Assembly: GCF_900142515.1 (NCBI RefSeq)
Contig: NZ_FRBC01000028.1
Span: 5,522 to 39,841, forward strand
DNA from: Pseudoselenomonas ruminantium
GTDB taxonomy: Bacteria; Bacillota; Negativicutes; Selenomonadales; Selenomonadaceae
Reading direction: 5' to 3'
DNA: 34,320 nt
Each line of letters begins with the position of its first letter. Within the stretch, counting starts at the first letter, position 1. A program made the position numbers and the translations under genes. Of this stretch, positions 24,608 through 31,470 are shown one piece after another. The notes beneath the pieces were generated by a model, which did no database searches, was not told the DNA's origin, and saw only the letters and a list, made by a program, of their open reading frames with translations.

Positions 24608-25216
24608 ATGAGTTTTGATCAGGAAATCTATCGGATACAGAATGAGATACAGGAACGGGCATGTCGGCAGGAAACGCCTGTAGATGATAAAGTGCCATCT
24701 ATCTATGATGAGGTGACAACTTTGGCAGGGGTTGACTATCACTTCGCAGAGAGGGCGTTCTTTGATGGCGCATTGAATCTTCGTATACCTGAGGAATTTA
24801 TTTTATTGGGACAGGAAACCATGAAGCGATTCCTGCCCGCCAGCAGGGATGGGCAGCTGCTGCTTAGTGATGAGGAAGGCCTTTTTACCATCAGTCTACT
24901 GAAACAAAATCGTAAGCTGGAACCGAAAGGCCTGGCAGGAGAAAAGGATAAATACTGTCAGGTGCTGCCGAAACTAGCCGCAGGCGTGCATATCCATGCG
25001 GCAGAAATACTTGAGGGAAAAGAGCAATCGCTTGTTTGGCTGGAATATACGAATGAAACGGTAACAGAGCGCATGTATAACTGCCTGTTTTCCAGCGGCC
25101 TTGGCAGTGAGGCGGTTACAGGATCTATCAGCTTTACCTATGCCCGGCGGAATTTTCGGGAGATAGCGAAACAGATTGCCCTGTCATATAAGGATAATAC
25201 AGCGAAGGGAGATTGA
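24608..25216 (+). CDS. Conserved core protein MSFDQEIYRIQNE, possible effector adaptor
   Basis: The 202-aa soluble protein has a charged helical start (MSFDQEIYRIQNEIQERACR), then a beta-rich body (ALNLRIPEEFILLGQETMKR, LLLSDEEGLFTISLLKQ) and a C-terminal SISFTYARRNFREIAKQIA. I do not recognise the family. It sits five bases before a DUF4280 PAAR-like gene, the position taken by EagR/DUF1795 adaptors of PAAR effectors. The alternating strand pattern could fit such a Mog1-like fold, but the length is greater and this is a guess. A truncated copy fused to DUF4280 lies at 27799. GC content is higher than in the toxin genes. Confidence 0.7.
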   Translation: MSFDQEIYRIQNEIQERACRQETPVDDKVPSIYDEVTTLAGVDYHFAERAFFDGALNLRIPEEFILLGQETMKRFLPASRDGQLLLSDEEGLFTISLLKQNRKLEPKGLAGEKDKYCQVLPKLAAGVHIHAAEILEGKEQSLVWLEYTNETVTERMYNCLFSSGLGSEAVTGSISFTYARRNFREIAKQIALSYKDNTAKGD

Positions 25217-25220
25217 TATT

Positions 25221-25763
25221 ATGGGCACTAAGGAATACATGACCATGATGAGTGATTATACAAAGTGCCAATATGGAAGCATGAAGAATCAGATTAATAT
25301 GATAAACGACCATGGTGTATTATCCAGAAAAACAGGAAAAGCCGTACTGAACGCCAATGATCATAAATGGCAGGATAATATTTTGGGATATGGCATGTGC
25401 AGTGCTTTTTGCGATGACAACAACAAATTGACTAAAATGATCAATAGCGCCCAGCAAAATGAGAATAGATTCGTAAGGCCGCGAGTAAAATGTGTTTGCC
25501 ATGCGCAGACAGAAGAGGCTTGGCGTAATGTGTATAAGCATTTTGTCATTGAAGGGGCTCCAGTACTGACGAAAGATAGTTTTTTAGAGTGTAAATTTGG
25601 AGGTATAATTCGTTTTTGTGCCCCGCCTAAACCTGGAGATACAGATGCGCCACAGACTGTTGGGGAGCAAGTAACGAATAACATAATGGAAAAATTAGAT
25701 TCTTTACAAAAGAAAAGAGAGGCTATAAAAATAGTATTACCAAGGAAAAAGTTCGTCAAATGA
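25221..25763 (+). CDS. DUF4280 PAAR-like protein, N-terminal part of a frameshifted toxin
   Basis: The 180-aa product has the DUF4280 pattern: an early Cys (YTKCQYG), LSRKTGKAVLNANDHKWQDN, ILGYGMCSAFC, CVCHAQTEEAW and IEGAPVLTKDSFLECKFGGI. DUF4280 proteins are PAAR-like tips of contractile injection systems and often carry C-terminal toxins. The frame ends four bases into the next gene. Adding one A to the A5 run at 25727-25731 would fuse them as AIKNSITKEKVRQMIAEG, giving one DUF4280 plus Gly-rich toxin of about 318 aa. The start is ATG 25221, nine bases after AAGGGAG. Confidence 0.8.
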   Translation: MGTKEYMTMMSDYTKCQYGSMKNQINMINDHGVLSRKTGKAVLNANDHKWQDNILGYGMCSAFCDDNNKLTKMINSAQQNENRFVRPRVKCVCHAQTEEAWRNVYKHFVIEGAPVLTKDSFLECKFGGIIRFCAPPKPGDTDAPQTVGEQVTNNIMEKLDSLQKKREAIKIVLPRKKFVK

Positions 25764-26179
25764 TAGCAGAAGGAAAAATACCACAATTTGAGGATATGGA
25801 GCATGATTATTATTATGTATTATTGGGGCTTTCTTATGGGGAATTAGCAAGTATAGATCAAACTGATTGGATGATTATAGATAAAATGGGTAATGTATAC
25901 TTTTATTCTGAATTAGGGGGAGGATTAGGTGTATCTACTCCTGTACAGGGTAGTGTAGGGTTTGGTGATTTTTATTCAGATGATAAAGAAAATAGTGGGG
26001 AATATAGAGATGCTATAAAAGGTGAATCTGCTGGATTTAATATAGATATGGGGGTACAATTTGGAGTGTCAAAGGGGGCTAATTCTCCTGTCGCGAGAGA
26101 TGTTGGAATCACATCTGGAGTTGGTTGCTCAGTAAGTGAAAGAAATACTATATATTTGTTTAATGTATTTGATGATTAA
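25760..26179 (+). CDS. Gly-rich C-terminal toxin-type domain, copy B
   Basis: The 139-aa frame reads MIAEGKIPQFEDMEHDYYYV, LLGLSYGELASIDQTDWMII, IDKMGNVYFYSELGGGLGVS, then VGFGDFY and NIDMGVQFGVSKGANSPVAR with a closing VGITSGVGCSVSERN. Repeated short Gly/Ser/Val strands suggest a beta-sheet or membrane-inserting fold. No known toxin family was recognised, although Gly-rich strand domains are common at polymorphic-toxin ends. No Shine-Dalgarno fits its ATG, and it overlaps the DUF4280 stop, so it is best read as the 3' half of that gene after a one-base deletion. Copies A and C lie at 23231 and 28590. Confidence 0.65.
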   Translation: MIAEGKIPQFEDMEHDYYYVLLGLSYGELASIDQTDWMIIDKMGNVYFYSELGGGLGVSTPVQGSVGFGDFYSDDKENSGEYRDAIKGESAGFNIDMGVQFGVSKGANSPVARDVGITSGVGCSVSERNTIYLFNVFDD

Positions 26180-26206
26180 TATGTACCAATTATGAGGTGT
26201 GGTGTT

Positions 26207-26614
26207 ATGAAAAAAATAACTATGGCGTTTATTTGCTTTTGTTCGACATTATCTCTATTGTATACAGCTATGAATTATAAAGTAAATGGAGATGCATTTC
26301 AAAAAGATCCTCAAATAATATTAGAGATATATGAAGATCTTCCTATTCCAGAATGTACCAAAGAAGTAAAAAAGAAAGATAAATCAAGACCGAGGTCGTC
26401 TGTGTTTTTGAAGGTTTATTATTATACAGAACTATCAAATGAACAGATTATGAATTTTTATGTAGAACAATTCACAAAACGGGGATGGAAACAAATAGAA
26501 TATAAAGGAGGAATTGGAGTTTTATTTAAAAAAGATGATTGGAAAATCGCAGTTAACAAAGGCGAAGCAAATTATAGTTTAGAGATTTTTAAATTTTATG
26601 GAGTAGCTGACTGA
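26207..26614 (+). CDS. 135-aa membrane-anchored partner of Gly-rich domain, copy B
   Basis: The layout matches copy A at 23799: N-terminal anchor (ITMAFICFCSTLSLLYTAMN), then FQKDPQIILEIYEDLPIPE, RSSVFLKVYYYTELSNEQIM and KIAVNKGEANYSLEIFKFYG. It is much closer to copy A than to copy C. The start ATG 26207 follows GAGGTG; an in-frame ATG at 26192 precedes that site. It is intact and 27 bp downstream of the Gly-rich stop, the same gap as in copy A. Confidence 0.75.
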   Translation: MKKITMAFICFCSTLSLLYTAMNYKVNGDAFQKDPQIILEIYEDLPIPECTKEVKKKDKSRPRSSVFLKVYYYTELSNEQIMNFYVEQFTKRGWKQIEYKGGIGVLFKKDDWKIAVNKGEANYSLEIFKFYGVAD

Positions 26615-26659
26615 TGTTAACTATTTAGAACATAATGTGAAATTTAAGTGGAGAAGTTA

Positions 26660-26812
26660 ATGAAATTTTTATATTTGTTGTATTTGGTTATTGCAAGATT
26701 GGTTATCGATATCATCAGCACGCCGGATGACTTACTCACATGGGTTACTTTGTTTTTTGCAAGTTGTGCAGTATGGTGGGTACGAAAAAAAGAATCTAAA
26801 AAAGATGATTGA
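26660..26812 (+). CDS. 50-aa small membrane protein, copy B
   Basis: The sequence runs FLYLLYLVIARLVIDIISTP, DDLLTW, LFFASCAVWW and a basic tail RKKESKKDD. There are two hydrophobic segments around a conserved STPDD turn. ATG 26660 follows GGAGAAG. It has the same position as copies at 24269 and 29393. Confidence 0.7.
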   Translation: MKFLYLLYLVIARLVIDIISTPDDLLTWVTLFFASCAVWWVRKKESKKDD

Positions 26813-26860
26813 CAATATGACAGGAGGATAAATGGAACAGGTTACACTGGGACAGCTCAA
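26811..26860 (+). repeat. 50-bp VgrG-start repeat, copy 2
   Basis: The block includes AGGAGGATAAATGGAACAGG and the MEQVTLGQL codons. It overlaps the end of the 50-aa gene by two bases and matches the blocks at 24421 and 29577. Confidence 0.85.
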
Positions 26861-27118
26861 GGTCGAAGGCTTAATGGGGCATGTGGAAGATATGTATAGA
26901 AAATATATTATGAGTAAGTAAATATCTCAAACTTCGCACACCTAAAACAAGCCCACAATTAGGAATAATACCATTTGTATGAAGTTTGTAAACCTGTCCG
27001 TAGCGAGGGTAGTATCATTGCGCCATGGTTTGATCAACCTGGCGGTGGAATACAATTTAAACTAGAAAAACCAATAAATGAATTGCTTAGTGAAGCGATA
27101 ATAAGAGAAATTAAATAG
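26832..27118 (+). pseudogene. VgrG-like start joined to a TNT (NADase) toxin remnant
   Basis: ATG 26832 opens MEQVTLGQLKVEGLMGHVED and stops at 26921. A second frame (26914-26979) gives KYLKLRTPKTSPQLGIIPF, and a third (26969-27118) gives YHLYEVCKPVRSEGSIIAPW then FDQPGGGIQFKLEKPINELL. The last part matches the end of the TNT domain (PF14021): the APWFgqPGGGxQ core, which carries the key Gln, and the closing helix. TNT domains hydrolyse NAD(P)+. The remnant lacks most of the domain and is split by a frameshift near 26977, so it is inactive. A matching small immunity gene follows. This accounts for the whole gap between 26812 and 27190. Confidence 0.7.
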
Positions 27119-27189
27119 GAAAATCCTTATTTTATTGTTTGCTGAAATGATTTTTTAAAATGTTAAGTTGAATGATTAAGGTAATGAAA

Positions 27190-27441
27190 ATGAATCTAAA
27201 AGAATTGAAGAAAAAGCTTGATGAGCAAAATGTACCAACAGATATGTATAGTTTAAATGGATGGAATCCTAATGAAATGATGTGTATAGAGAGGAAAGAA
27301 CAAAAATGGCAAGTATATTGTAGCGAGAGAGGGACGAAAACAGGGATGAAGATTTTTAAAAGAGAAGTTGATGCATGCCAGTATTTGTATAATATTGTGA
27401 TGCTTTGTTATCGTGACCATCAAGAATATTTGCAAAAATAA
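27190..27441 (+). CDS. Immunity protein of the TNT cassette, 83 aa
   Basis: The small protein reads MNLKELKKKLDEQNVPTDMY, SLNGWNPNEMMCIERKEQKW and VYCSERGTKTGMKIF. Proteins with this L-K-K-L-E..VP..Y.LNG..PNE..CIE..W.VYYSERG pattern are, as I recall them, common next to TNT toxins. The start ATG 27190 lies eight bases after AAGG; ATG 27172 and 27184 are alternatives. It is AT-rich, intact and 71 bp after the toxin remnant. It presumably binds the NADase domain in the cytosol. Confidence 0.65.
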   Translation: MNLKELKKKLDEQNVPTDMYSLNGWNPNEMMCIERKEQKWQVYCSERGTKTGMKIFKREVDACQYLYNIVMLCYRDHQEYLQK

Positions 27442-27486
27442 TATTTATACTGTATTAAAAATTACTGTACAAAAAAGGGATTTGAA

Positions 27487-27579
27487 ATGCAGGTTTTGCT
27501 GCAGAGTGGAACGTCACATGTCAAATTGACGGAAAAACAGATTACTTTCGGTGGCGAAAGTGTGATTGTGGGAGAGTGA
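27487..27579 (+). pseudogene. VgrG-like 3' end fragment
   Basis: The 30-codon frame reads MQVLLQSGTSHVKLTEKQIT then FGGESVIVGE. This strand-repeat ending fits the C-terminus of VgrG-like spike proteins. The same sequence occurs at 30815-30886, also directly before a MSDNQQRIPKFE start, so this is the 3' end of the core spike gene. The rest of the gene is absent. Confidence 0.55.
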
Positions 27580-27635
27580 ACAATATGAGTGATAATCAGC
27601 AGCGGATTCCGAAGTTTGAGACCTTGCATATCCTC
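27503..27635 (+). repeat. Spike-end plus MSDNQQ-start repeat, copy 1
   Basis: About 130 bp running from the VgrG-like 3' end through the first codons of MSDNQQRIPKFE. It matches 30818-30942 with only scattered differences. Confidence 0.8.
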
Positions 27636-27783
27636 AGGCAGAGCATGCTTTGTGATGTCCGGGACAGGGCTTTTGATACGTTGCCTTTATTATATCAGGA
27701 TTACACTGATGCTGGGTAAAGAAAAATTCCAAAGCTTTGAAAATGACGGCTGTATGAATAGTTTCTTTGATGGGACGAAATAA
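27585..27783 (+). pseudogene. MSDNQQ gene start joined to the FDGTK gene end
   Basis: ATG 27585 reads MSDNQQRIPKFETLHILRQS then MLCDVRDRAFDTLPLLYQDY and stops at 27719. In another frame the sequence continues TLMLGKEKFQSFENDGCMNS then FFDGTK to 27783, the same end found at 24482-24592. The joint lies in a shared stretch ACACTGATGCTGGG, which points to recombination at microhomology. The function of the MSDNQQ gene is unknown. It lies between the spike end and the MSFDQE gene in this array. Confidence 0.6.
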
Positions 27784-27798
27784 AGGAGTATAAAGGAA

Positions 27799-28945
27799 AT
27801 GAGTTTTGATCAGGAAATCTATCGGATACAGAATGAGATACAGGAACAGGCACGTCGACAGGAAACGCCTGTAGAAGATAATGTGCCCTCTATCTATGAT
27901 GAAGTGACAACTTTGGCAAGGCTTGACTATCACTTTGCAGATAGAGCGTTCTTTGATGACGCATTGACTCTTCGTATTCCTGAGGAATTTATTTTATTGG
28001 GACAGGAAACCATGAAGCGATTCCTGCCTGCCAGCAGGGAAGGGCATCTGCTGCTTAGTGATGAGGAAGGTCTTTTTACCATCAGTCTGCTAAAGCAAAG
28101 TCGTACACTGGCACAGAAAGACCTGACGAAAGAAAAGGATAAATATTGGCAGGTATTGCCGAAACTGGCCGCAGGGGTGCATATTCATGCAGCGAAAATA
28201 TCCAGAAAAACAGGAAAAGCCGTACTGAATGCCAATGATCATAAATGGCAGGATAATATTCTGGGATATGGTATGTGTAGCGCTTTTTGTGATCCGGATA
28301 ATGAATTGGTAAAAAGGATAAATAGTGCACAGCAAAATAGCAACAGGTATGTCCGACCAAGCGTGAAATGTATGTGTCATGCAAGGACAGAAGATGCTTG
28401 GCAGAATGCGGATAAATGATTTGTTATAGAAGGGGCTCCTGTCCTAACAAAAGAAAGCTTTTTGATATGTCAGTTTGGTGGTGTAATCAATTTTTGTGAA
28501 CCGCCAGATTCTGATATGTTAAAGAAAGAAATAACAGGAAATATTACAAAAGAAAAGTATTACAGTTAATAAATAAAGGGATATTACCTAATCCAAAAGA
28601 TATGGATCAGGATTACTATTATTGTCCTGTTGATGGATTTGGCCTTATCGTGGACAAAATGGGGAATGTTTATAGATCCTCTGAGACTAGTTTGGATTTT
28701 GGAAAGTTTGCTTCAGAACAGATTAGTGCTGGTTATGGAAATTATAATGGAAAAAAAATAATGTTGATGATTATGTTAACTCTATAGCAAGCGAATCGGC
28801 TGACGTTAACATTGCAGCGGGAGGGCAAGTAGGAGTTTCATCTTGGAATAATGCACCAATATCTACTGAAGTGGGTGTAACTACAGGGGTAGGGGTGTCA
28901 GTAGGTTTTCGTGAAACAAAACGAATATTTAATATATATTCTTAA
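27799..28945 (+). pseudogene. MSFDQE protein fused to DUF4280 and Gly-rich domain, copy C, broken
   Basis: The 5' part copies the gene at 24608 up to LAAGVHIHAA, then jumps in frame to the DUF4280 sequence SRKTGKAVLNANDHKWQDNI, deleting the end of one gene and the start of the next. TGA at 28417-28419 replaces the codon that is CAT in copy B (NVYKHFVIEGAP versus NADK-stop-FVIEGAP). The frame then shifts at A4 (28553-28556) and again at A8 (28751-28758). Beyond the shifts the Gly-rich copy reads LIVDKMGNVYRSSETSLDFG and ADVNIAAGGQVGVSSW, ending at 28945. It has four lesions, while the partner genes downstream are intact. Confidence 0.75.
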
Positions 28946-28963
28946 CTAGAAGGTGGTCTGTTG

Positions 28964-29365
28964 ATGAAGAGAATTTTGCATTATATTGTTATTATAGGGG
29001 TATTGTTATCATTGTATGATGCTACCATGAATTTTATGTATCATAGTGATGATTTTGAGAAGGATCCTAAAGAAATGTATGAGATTTATGAAGAGCTGCT
29101 GGTTCCAGAAAAAACTGACGAGTTAAGGAAAAAAGAAATAATAAGGAAAAGACATTTTGTTTCGTTGGATATAGATTATTGCACTGATTTGTCCAATACG
29201 CGAATAAGGGAGTTTTATATAGAAAGGTTGCCTCTGGCTGGATGGTATCAAGTAGATGATTTGGGAGGAGATGGGATTGCTTTTGCTAGAGGTGGATGGA
29301 AGATTTCAATTCATAATGAAAATAAAAAATACAATTTGTATATTTGTAAATCTTACAATAACTAG
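28964..29365 (+). CDS. 133-aa membrane-anchored partner of Gly-rich domain, copy C
   Basis: This is a more divergent member of the family at 23799 and 26207: anchor ILHYIVIIGVLLSLYDATMN, then FEKDPKEMYEIYEELLVPEK, LSNTRIREFYIERLPLAGWY and a closing GGWKISIHNENKKYNLYI. The FEKDP, YE.L..PE and GW motifs are conserved in all three. The divergence matches that of its Gly-rich partner, as expected for co-evolving toxin and immunity. ATG 28964 follows AAGGTGG. Confidence 0.72.
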   Translation: MKRILHYIVIIGVLLSLYDATMNFMYHSDDFEKDPKEMYEIYEELLVPEKTDELRKKEIIRKRHFVSLDIDYCTDLSNTRIREFYIERLPLAGWYQVDDLGGDGIAFARGGWKISIHNENKKYNLYICKSYNN

Positions 29366-29392
29366 ATTATACTCATGGACAGAATATAAGTT

Positions 29393-29575
29393 ATGAAATC
29401 AATATACATTATATACATATTAATTATAAGAACCGTTATTGAGATAATGAGCACACCTGACGATTGGTGCTTATGGGGAGTTTTAAGCATATTTATCTTT
29501 ATGTCTTACTTGCAAAAAAAATATGTCAAAGAAAAAGTGATTGTGATGCATTTTATGCAGATAGTGATTTATTGA
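29393..29575 (+). CDS. 60-aa small membrane protein, copy C
   Basis: The start IYIIYILIIRTVIEIMSTPD and the following WCLWGVLSIFIFMSYLQ match the two-segment layout of the 50-aa proteins at 24269 and 26660, with a longer C-terminal tail. The STPDD turn is kept. It completes the third Gly-rich module. Confidence 0.68.
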   Translation: MKSIYIIYILIIRTVIEIMSTPDDWCLWGVLSIFIFMSYLQKKYVKEKVIVMHFMQIVIY

Positions 29576-29576
29576 A

Positions 29577-29626
29577 AATCTAATAGGAGGATAAATGGAA
29601 CAGGTTACACTGGGAGAACTATGAGG
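29577..29626 (+). repeat. 50-bp VgrG-start repeat, copy 3
   Basis: The block includes TAGGAGGATAAATGGAACAG and the MEQVTLGEL codons, following a copy of the small membrane-protein gene as at the other two sites. Confidence 0.85.
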
Positions 29627-29727
29627 CGATTACACATAATGTTAGAAATCCCTTTAAGGGCGTTTCGGATAAATATTCATCAGATGTTGTAGTTGATGGC
29701 CTAAAGGGTGATATTGTTTTAAGGTAG
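29595..29727 (+). pseudogene. VgrG-like start joined to an unknown toxin tail
   Basis: ATG 29595 opens MEQVTLGEL and stops after nine codons. A shifted frame continues ENYEAITHNVRNPFKGVSDK then YSSDVVVDGLKGDIVLR to TAG at 29725-29727. The tail is short, AT-rich, and followed nine bases later by an immunity-type gene, so it is most likely the last part of a toxin domain. I do not recognise the family. Confidence 0.5.
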
Positions 29728-29736
29728 TGAGTTGAT

Positions 29737-30261
29737 ATGAAAAAACTAAATTTTGAAGAGTTGGTAGCTAAATCAAGAGTCAAAGGTAATTTGATTAAGT
29801 TATTAGAAGGGAGAGGTAAGTGGCGAATAGTTGTATCTGATATGTTTGGCGATGCACCGGGGATACCACAAGATTGGGACAGCATATTTGACAAGGGAAT
29901 ATATCCGATATATCAAAAGGGAGATACTAAAATTAAAGAGGATGTGGAGAAAGCTTTATGTCAAATGTGTGAAAAAGATAAGGATGATGAAATTTATCTA
30001 GTTGTATTGATTTGGTTTTATAATTTATATAAAAATAAAGCTAATAGGACAAATAAAGCACCTTTTAAATTAGATGAACAACTTTTGACCACAAAAGTAA
30101 AAGAGACAATTGTGGTTAAAAAAGAAAAATTATTAAATTGTCATAAATGGACATCTAAAAATGATAATTTATATATAAAAGTTTGTCAGTTAGGTGAGTT
30201 GTTTAAAAAAAATTATGGAATAGATTTTCTTCCAGATGGTTTTGAGGATGCAAAATGCTGA
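29737..30261 (+). CDS. Putative immunity protein, 174 aa
   Basis: The soluble, Lys-rich, AT-rich protein begins MKKLNFEELVAKSRVKGNLI and contains GDAPGIPQDWDSIFDKGIYP and a helical middle (EIYLVVLIWFYNLYKNKANR). There is no signal peptide and no recognised family. Its place directly after a toxin-tail remnant and its composition suggest the cognate immunity protein of that tail. Its last seven bases overlap the start of the next gene. Confidence 0.55.
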   Translation: MKKLNFEELVAKSRVKGNLIKLLEGRGKWRIVVSDMFGDAPGIPQDWDSIFDKGIYPIYQKGDTKIKEDVEKALCQMCEKDKDDEIYLVVLIWFYNLYKNKANRTNKAPFKLDEQLLTTKVKETIVVKKEKLLNCHKWTSKNDNLYIKVCQLGELFKKNYGIDFLPDGFEDAKC

Positions 30262-30836
30262 TTGAGACACTAGATCAATATAAAGAAAAATGCTATCAAG
30301 ATATAGAAGAAGATTTTTTAGCACAAAGCTTTGCCGAGTGGGACAAGAATTTTGCCGCAATCTGTGAATTTTGGCGGGCTGATTTACGGGAGGCGGTGAA
30401 TGGGGCTGCTGCGGTTCAGCAGGAGACAGGGGAGATCTGTTCTTACCTTAGTATCTCCCTGCTGTTGTCTTCAGTTCATATGGGAACACCGCAACTACAG
30501 ATTGATTTTTTCGATGAAAAATGGTTCTATGGCAGGCCGTTTTATCGTCATCGTGTTCCCGCAGATTTATTTTTCTCCCGTTGGCTGGCTTTTATACGAC
30601 AGGCAGAGGATGAGCGGTATTATCAGCGGAGTGCTCTGCGCAGGACGATGATTCGGACTTTATATATGGGTACTTTGCAGCGGCTTGCGTTCAGCCTGGC
30701 CTGCAATTTGAAATATTGGCTGGCGGATTTTGATATGGACGAGATTTTGCAGGGGTTGGTCATCAAGGTGCCCTTCCATTTGACGATGGGAGAATATCTC
30801 GGGGCGCAGAAACCGGTGTTTCACATGTCAAATTGA
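30255..30836 (+). CDS. Conserved hypothetical protein of the spike locus, 193 aa
   Basis: The protein begins with a Lys/Glu-rich start (MLIETLDQYKEKCYQDIEED) whose codons are AT-rich. From about 30350 it becomes GC-rich like the core genes: FWRADLREAVNGAAAVQQET, FDEKWFYGRPFYRHRVPADL, LYMGTLQRLAFSLACNLKYW. No family was recognised. It looks like a core component of the injection locus, not a toxin. Near its 3' end a VgrG-like end (GAETGVSHVKLTEKQITFGG) begins in another frame, so its last residues may be altered by the joint. The composition change suggests a recombination point near 30330. Confidence 0.6.
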   Translation: MLIETLDQYKEKCYQDIEEDFLAQSFAEWDKNFAAICEFWRADLREAVNGAAAVQQETGEICSYLSISLLLSSVHMGTPQLQIDFFDEKWFYGRPFYRHRVPADLFFSRWLAFIRQAEDERYYQRSALRRTMIRTLYMGTLQRLAFSLACNLKYWLADFDMDEILQGLVIKVPFHLTMGEYLGAQKPVFHMSN

Positions 30837-30886
30837 CGGAAAAGCAGATTACTTTTGGTGGCAAAAGTGTGATTGTGGGAGAGTGA
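30815..30886 (+). pseudogene. VgrG-like 3' end fragment, second copy
   Basis: In the frame one base off from the preceding gene, the sequence reads GVSHVKLTEKQITFGGKSVI then VGE and a stop at 30884-30886. It is the same spike-protein ending as at 27487-27579. Confidence 0.55.
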
Positions 30887-30942
30887 ATAGTATGAGTGAT
30901 AATCAGCAAAGGATTCCCAAGTTTGAGGCACTGCATATGGAT
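30818..30942 (+). repeat. Spike-end plus MSDNQQ-start repeat, copy 2
   Basis: Second copy of the block at 27503-27635. The match fades at the codons after MSDNQQRIPKFEALH, where DUF4280 sequence begins. Confidence 0.8.
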
Positions 30943-31469
30943 ATCGTTTCTGCCAACGAATCGGCGTTTGTAAGCCAAAAACACCGAAAGTATGGCTCAA
31001 AACTGCCAATAAACACCTGATTGAGGGTGCACCAGCCTTGACCGAACAAAGTGAATTGATGTGCATGCATGGTGGTGTGATTACCTTCTGTAATCCGCCG
31101 GCTGATGTGCAGGCGAAAATGAAAGAGCAGGAAGCATATTCTGATGAAGGTATGGATGAAGATAGCCAATCATTAAAACAACCATCTAATAGTGTAAATG
31201 AAAATTCAATGAAAAAGGGCGCATTGAATGACAAACGCAGTGGCTCATCAAAAGATTATGATAAAGCAGCAAAGGAATTAGGGTATGAACGAATTGGTGA
31301 ACGCTCGCATGGTCAGCCTATTTATAAAAAGGGACATAATTTTATAACACCAGATGTTAATAGGCATAATGGTGGATTTTGGAAAATGGCAAAATCCGTA
31401 GATGCTTTGAAAAATAGGACTTCACGAAAAGAAACATATGACAAGTATTTGAATAGGATAGGAGATTAG
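30892..31469 (+). pseudogene. Truncated DUF4280-Ntox21 toxin behind a foreign MSDNQQ start
   Basis: ATG 30892 reads MSDNQQRIPKFEALHMDIVS and soon stops. One frame over, open from 30927 to 31469, the sequence is a DUF4280 C-terminal half (YGYRFCQRIGVCKPKTPKVW, HLIEGAPALTEQSELMCMHG) followed by a linker. The toxin then reads DYDKAAKELGYERIGERSHG, QPIYKKGHNFITPDVNRHNG and GFWKMAKSVDALKNRT. This matches the Ntox21 pattern (HGQPVY, YITPDVDGHNGG, W-KMA, YD..LNRIGD). Ntox21 is a ribonuclease domain of the BECR type, known from CDI toxins to attack tRNA. The toxin domain itself is whole, but no start codon with a Shine-Dalgarno serves its frame; TTG 31038 is internal. Confidence 0.7.
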
Positions 31470-31470
31470 T

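Noticed and set aside
27589..27783. 64-aa open frame across the MSDNQQ region
   Set aside because: The first part is in the wrong frame for MSDNQQRIPKFE, which has its own ATG; only the last 20 residues match the real FDGTK end.
31038..31469. 143-aa frame starting at TTG 31038 as a free-standing toxin gene
   Set aside because: The TTG is inside the DUF4280 motif GAPALTEQSELMC, has no Shine-Dalgarno, and the homologous frame is open back to 30927.
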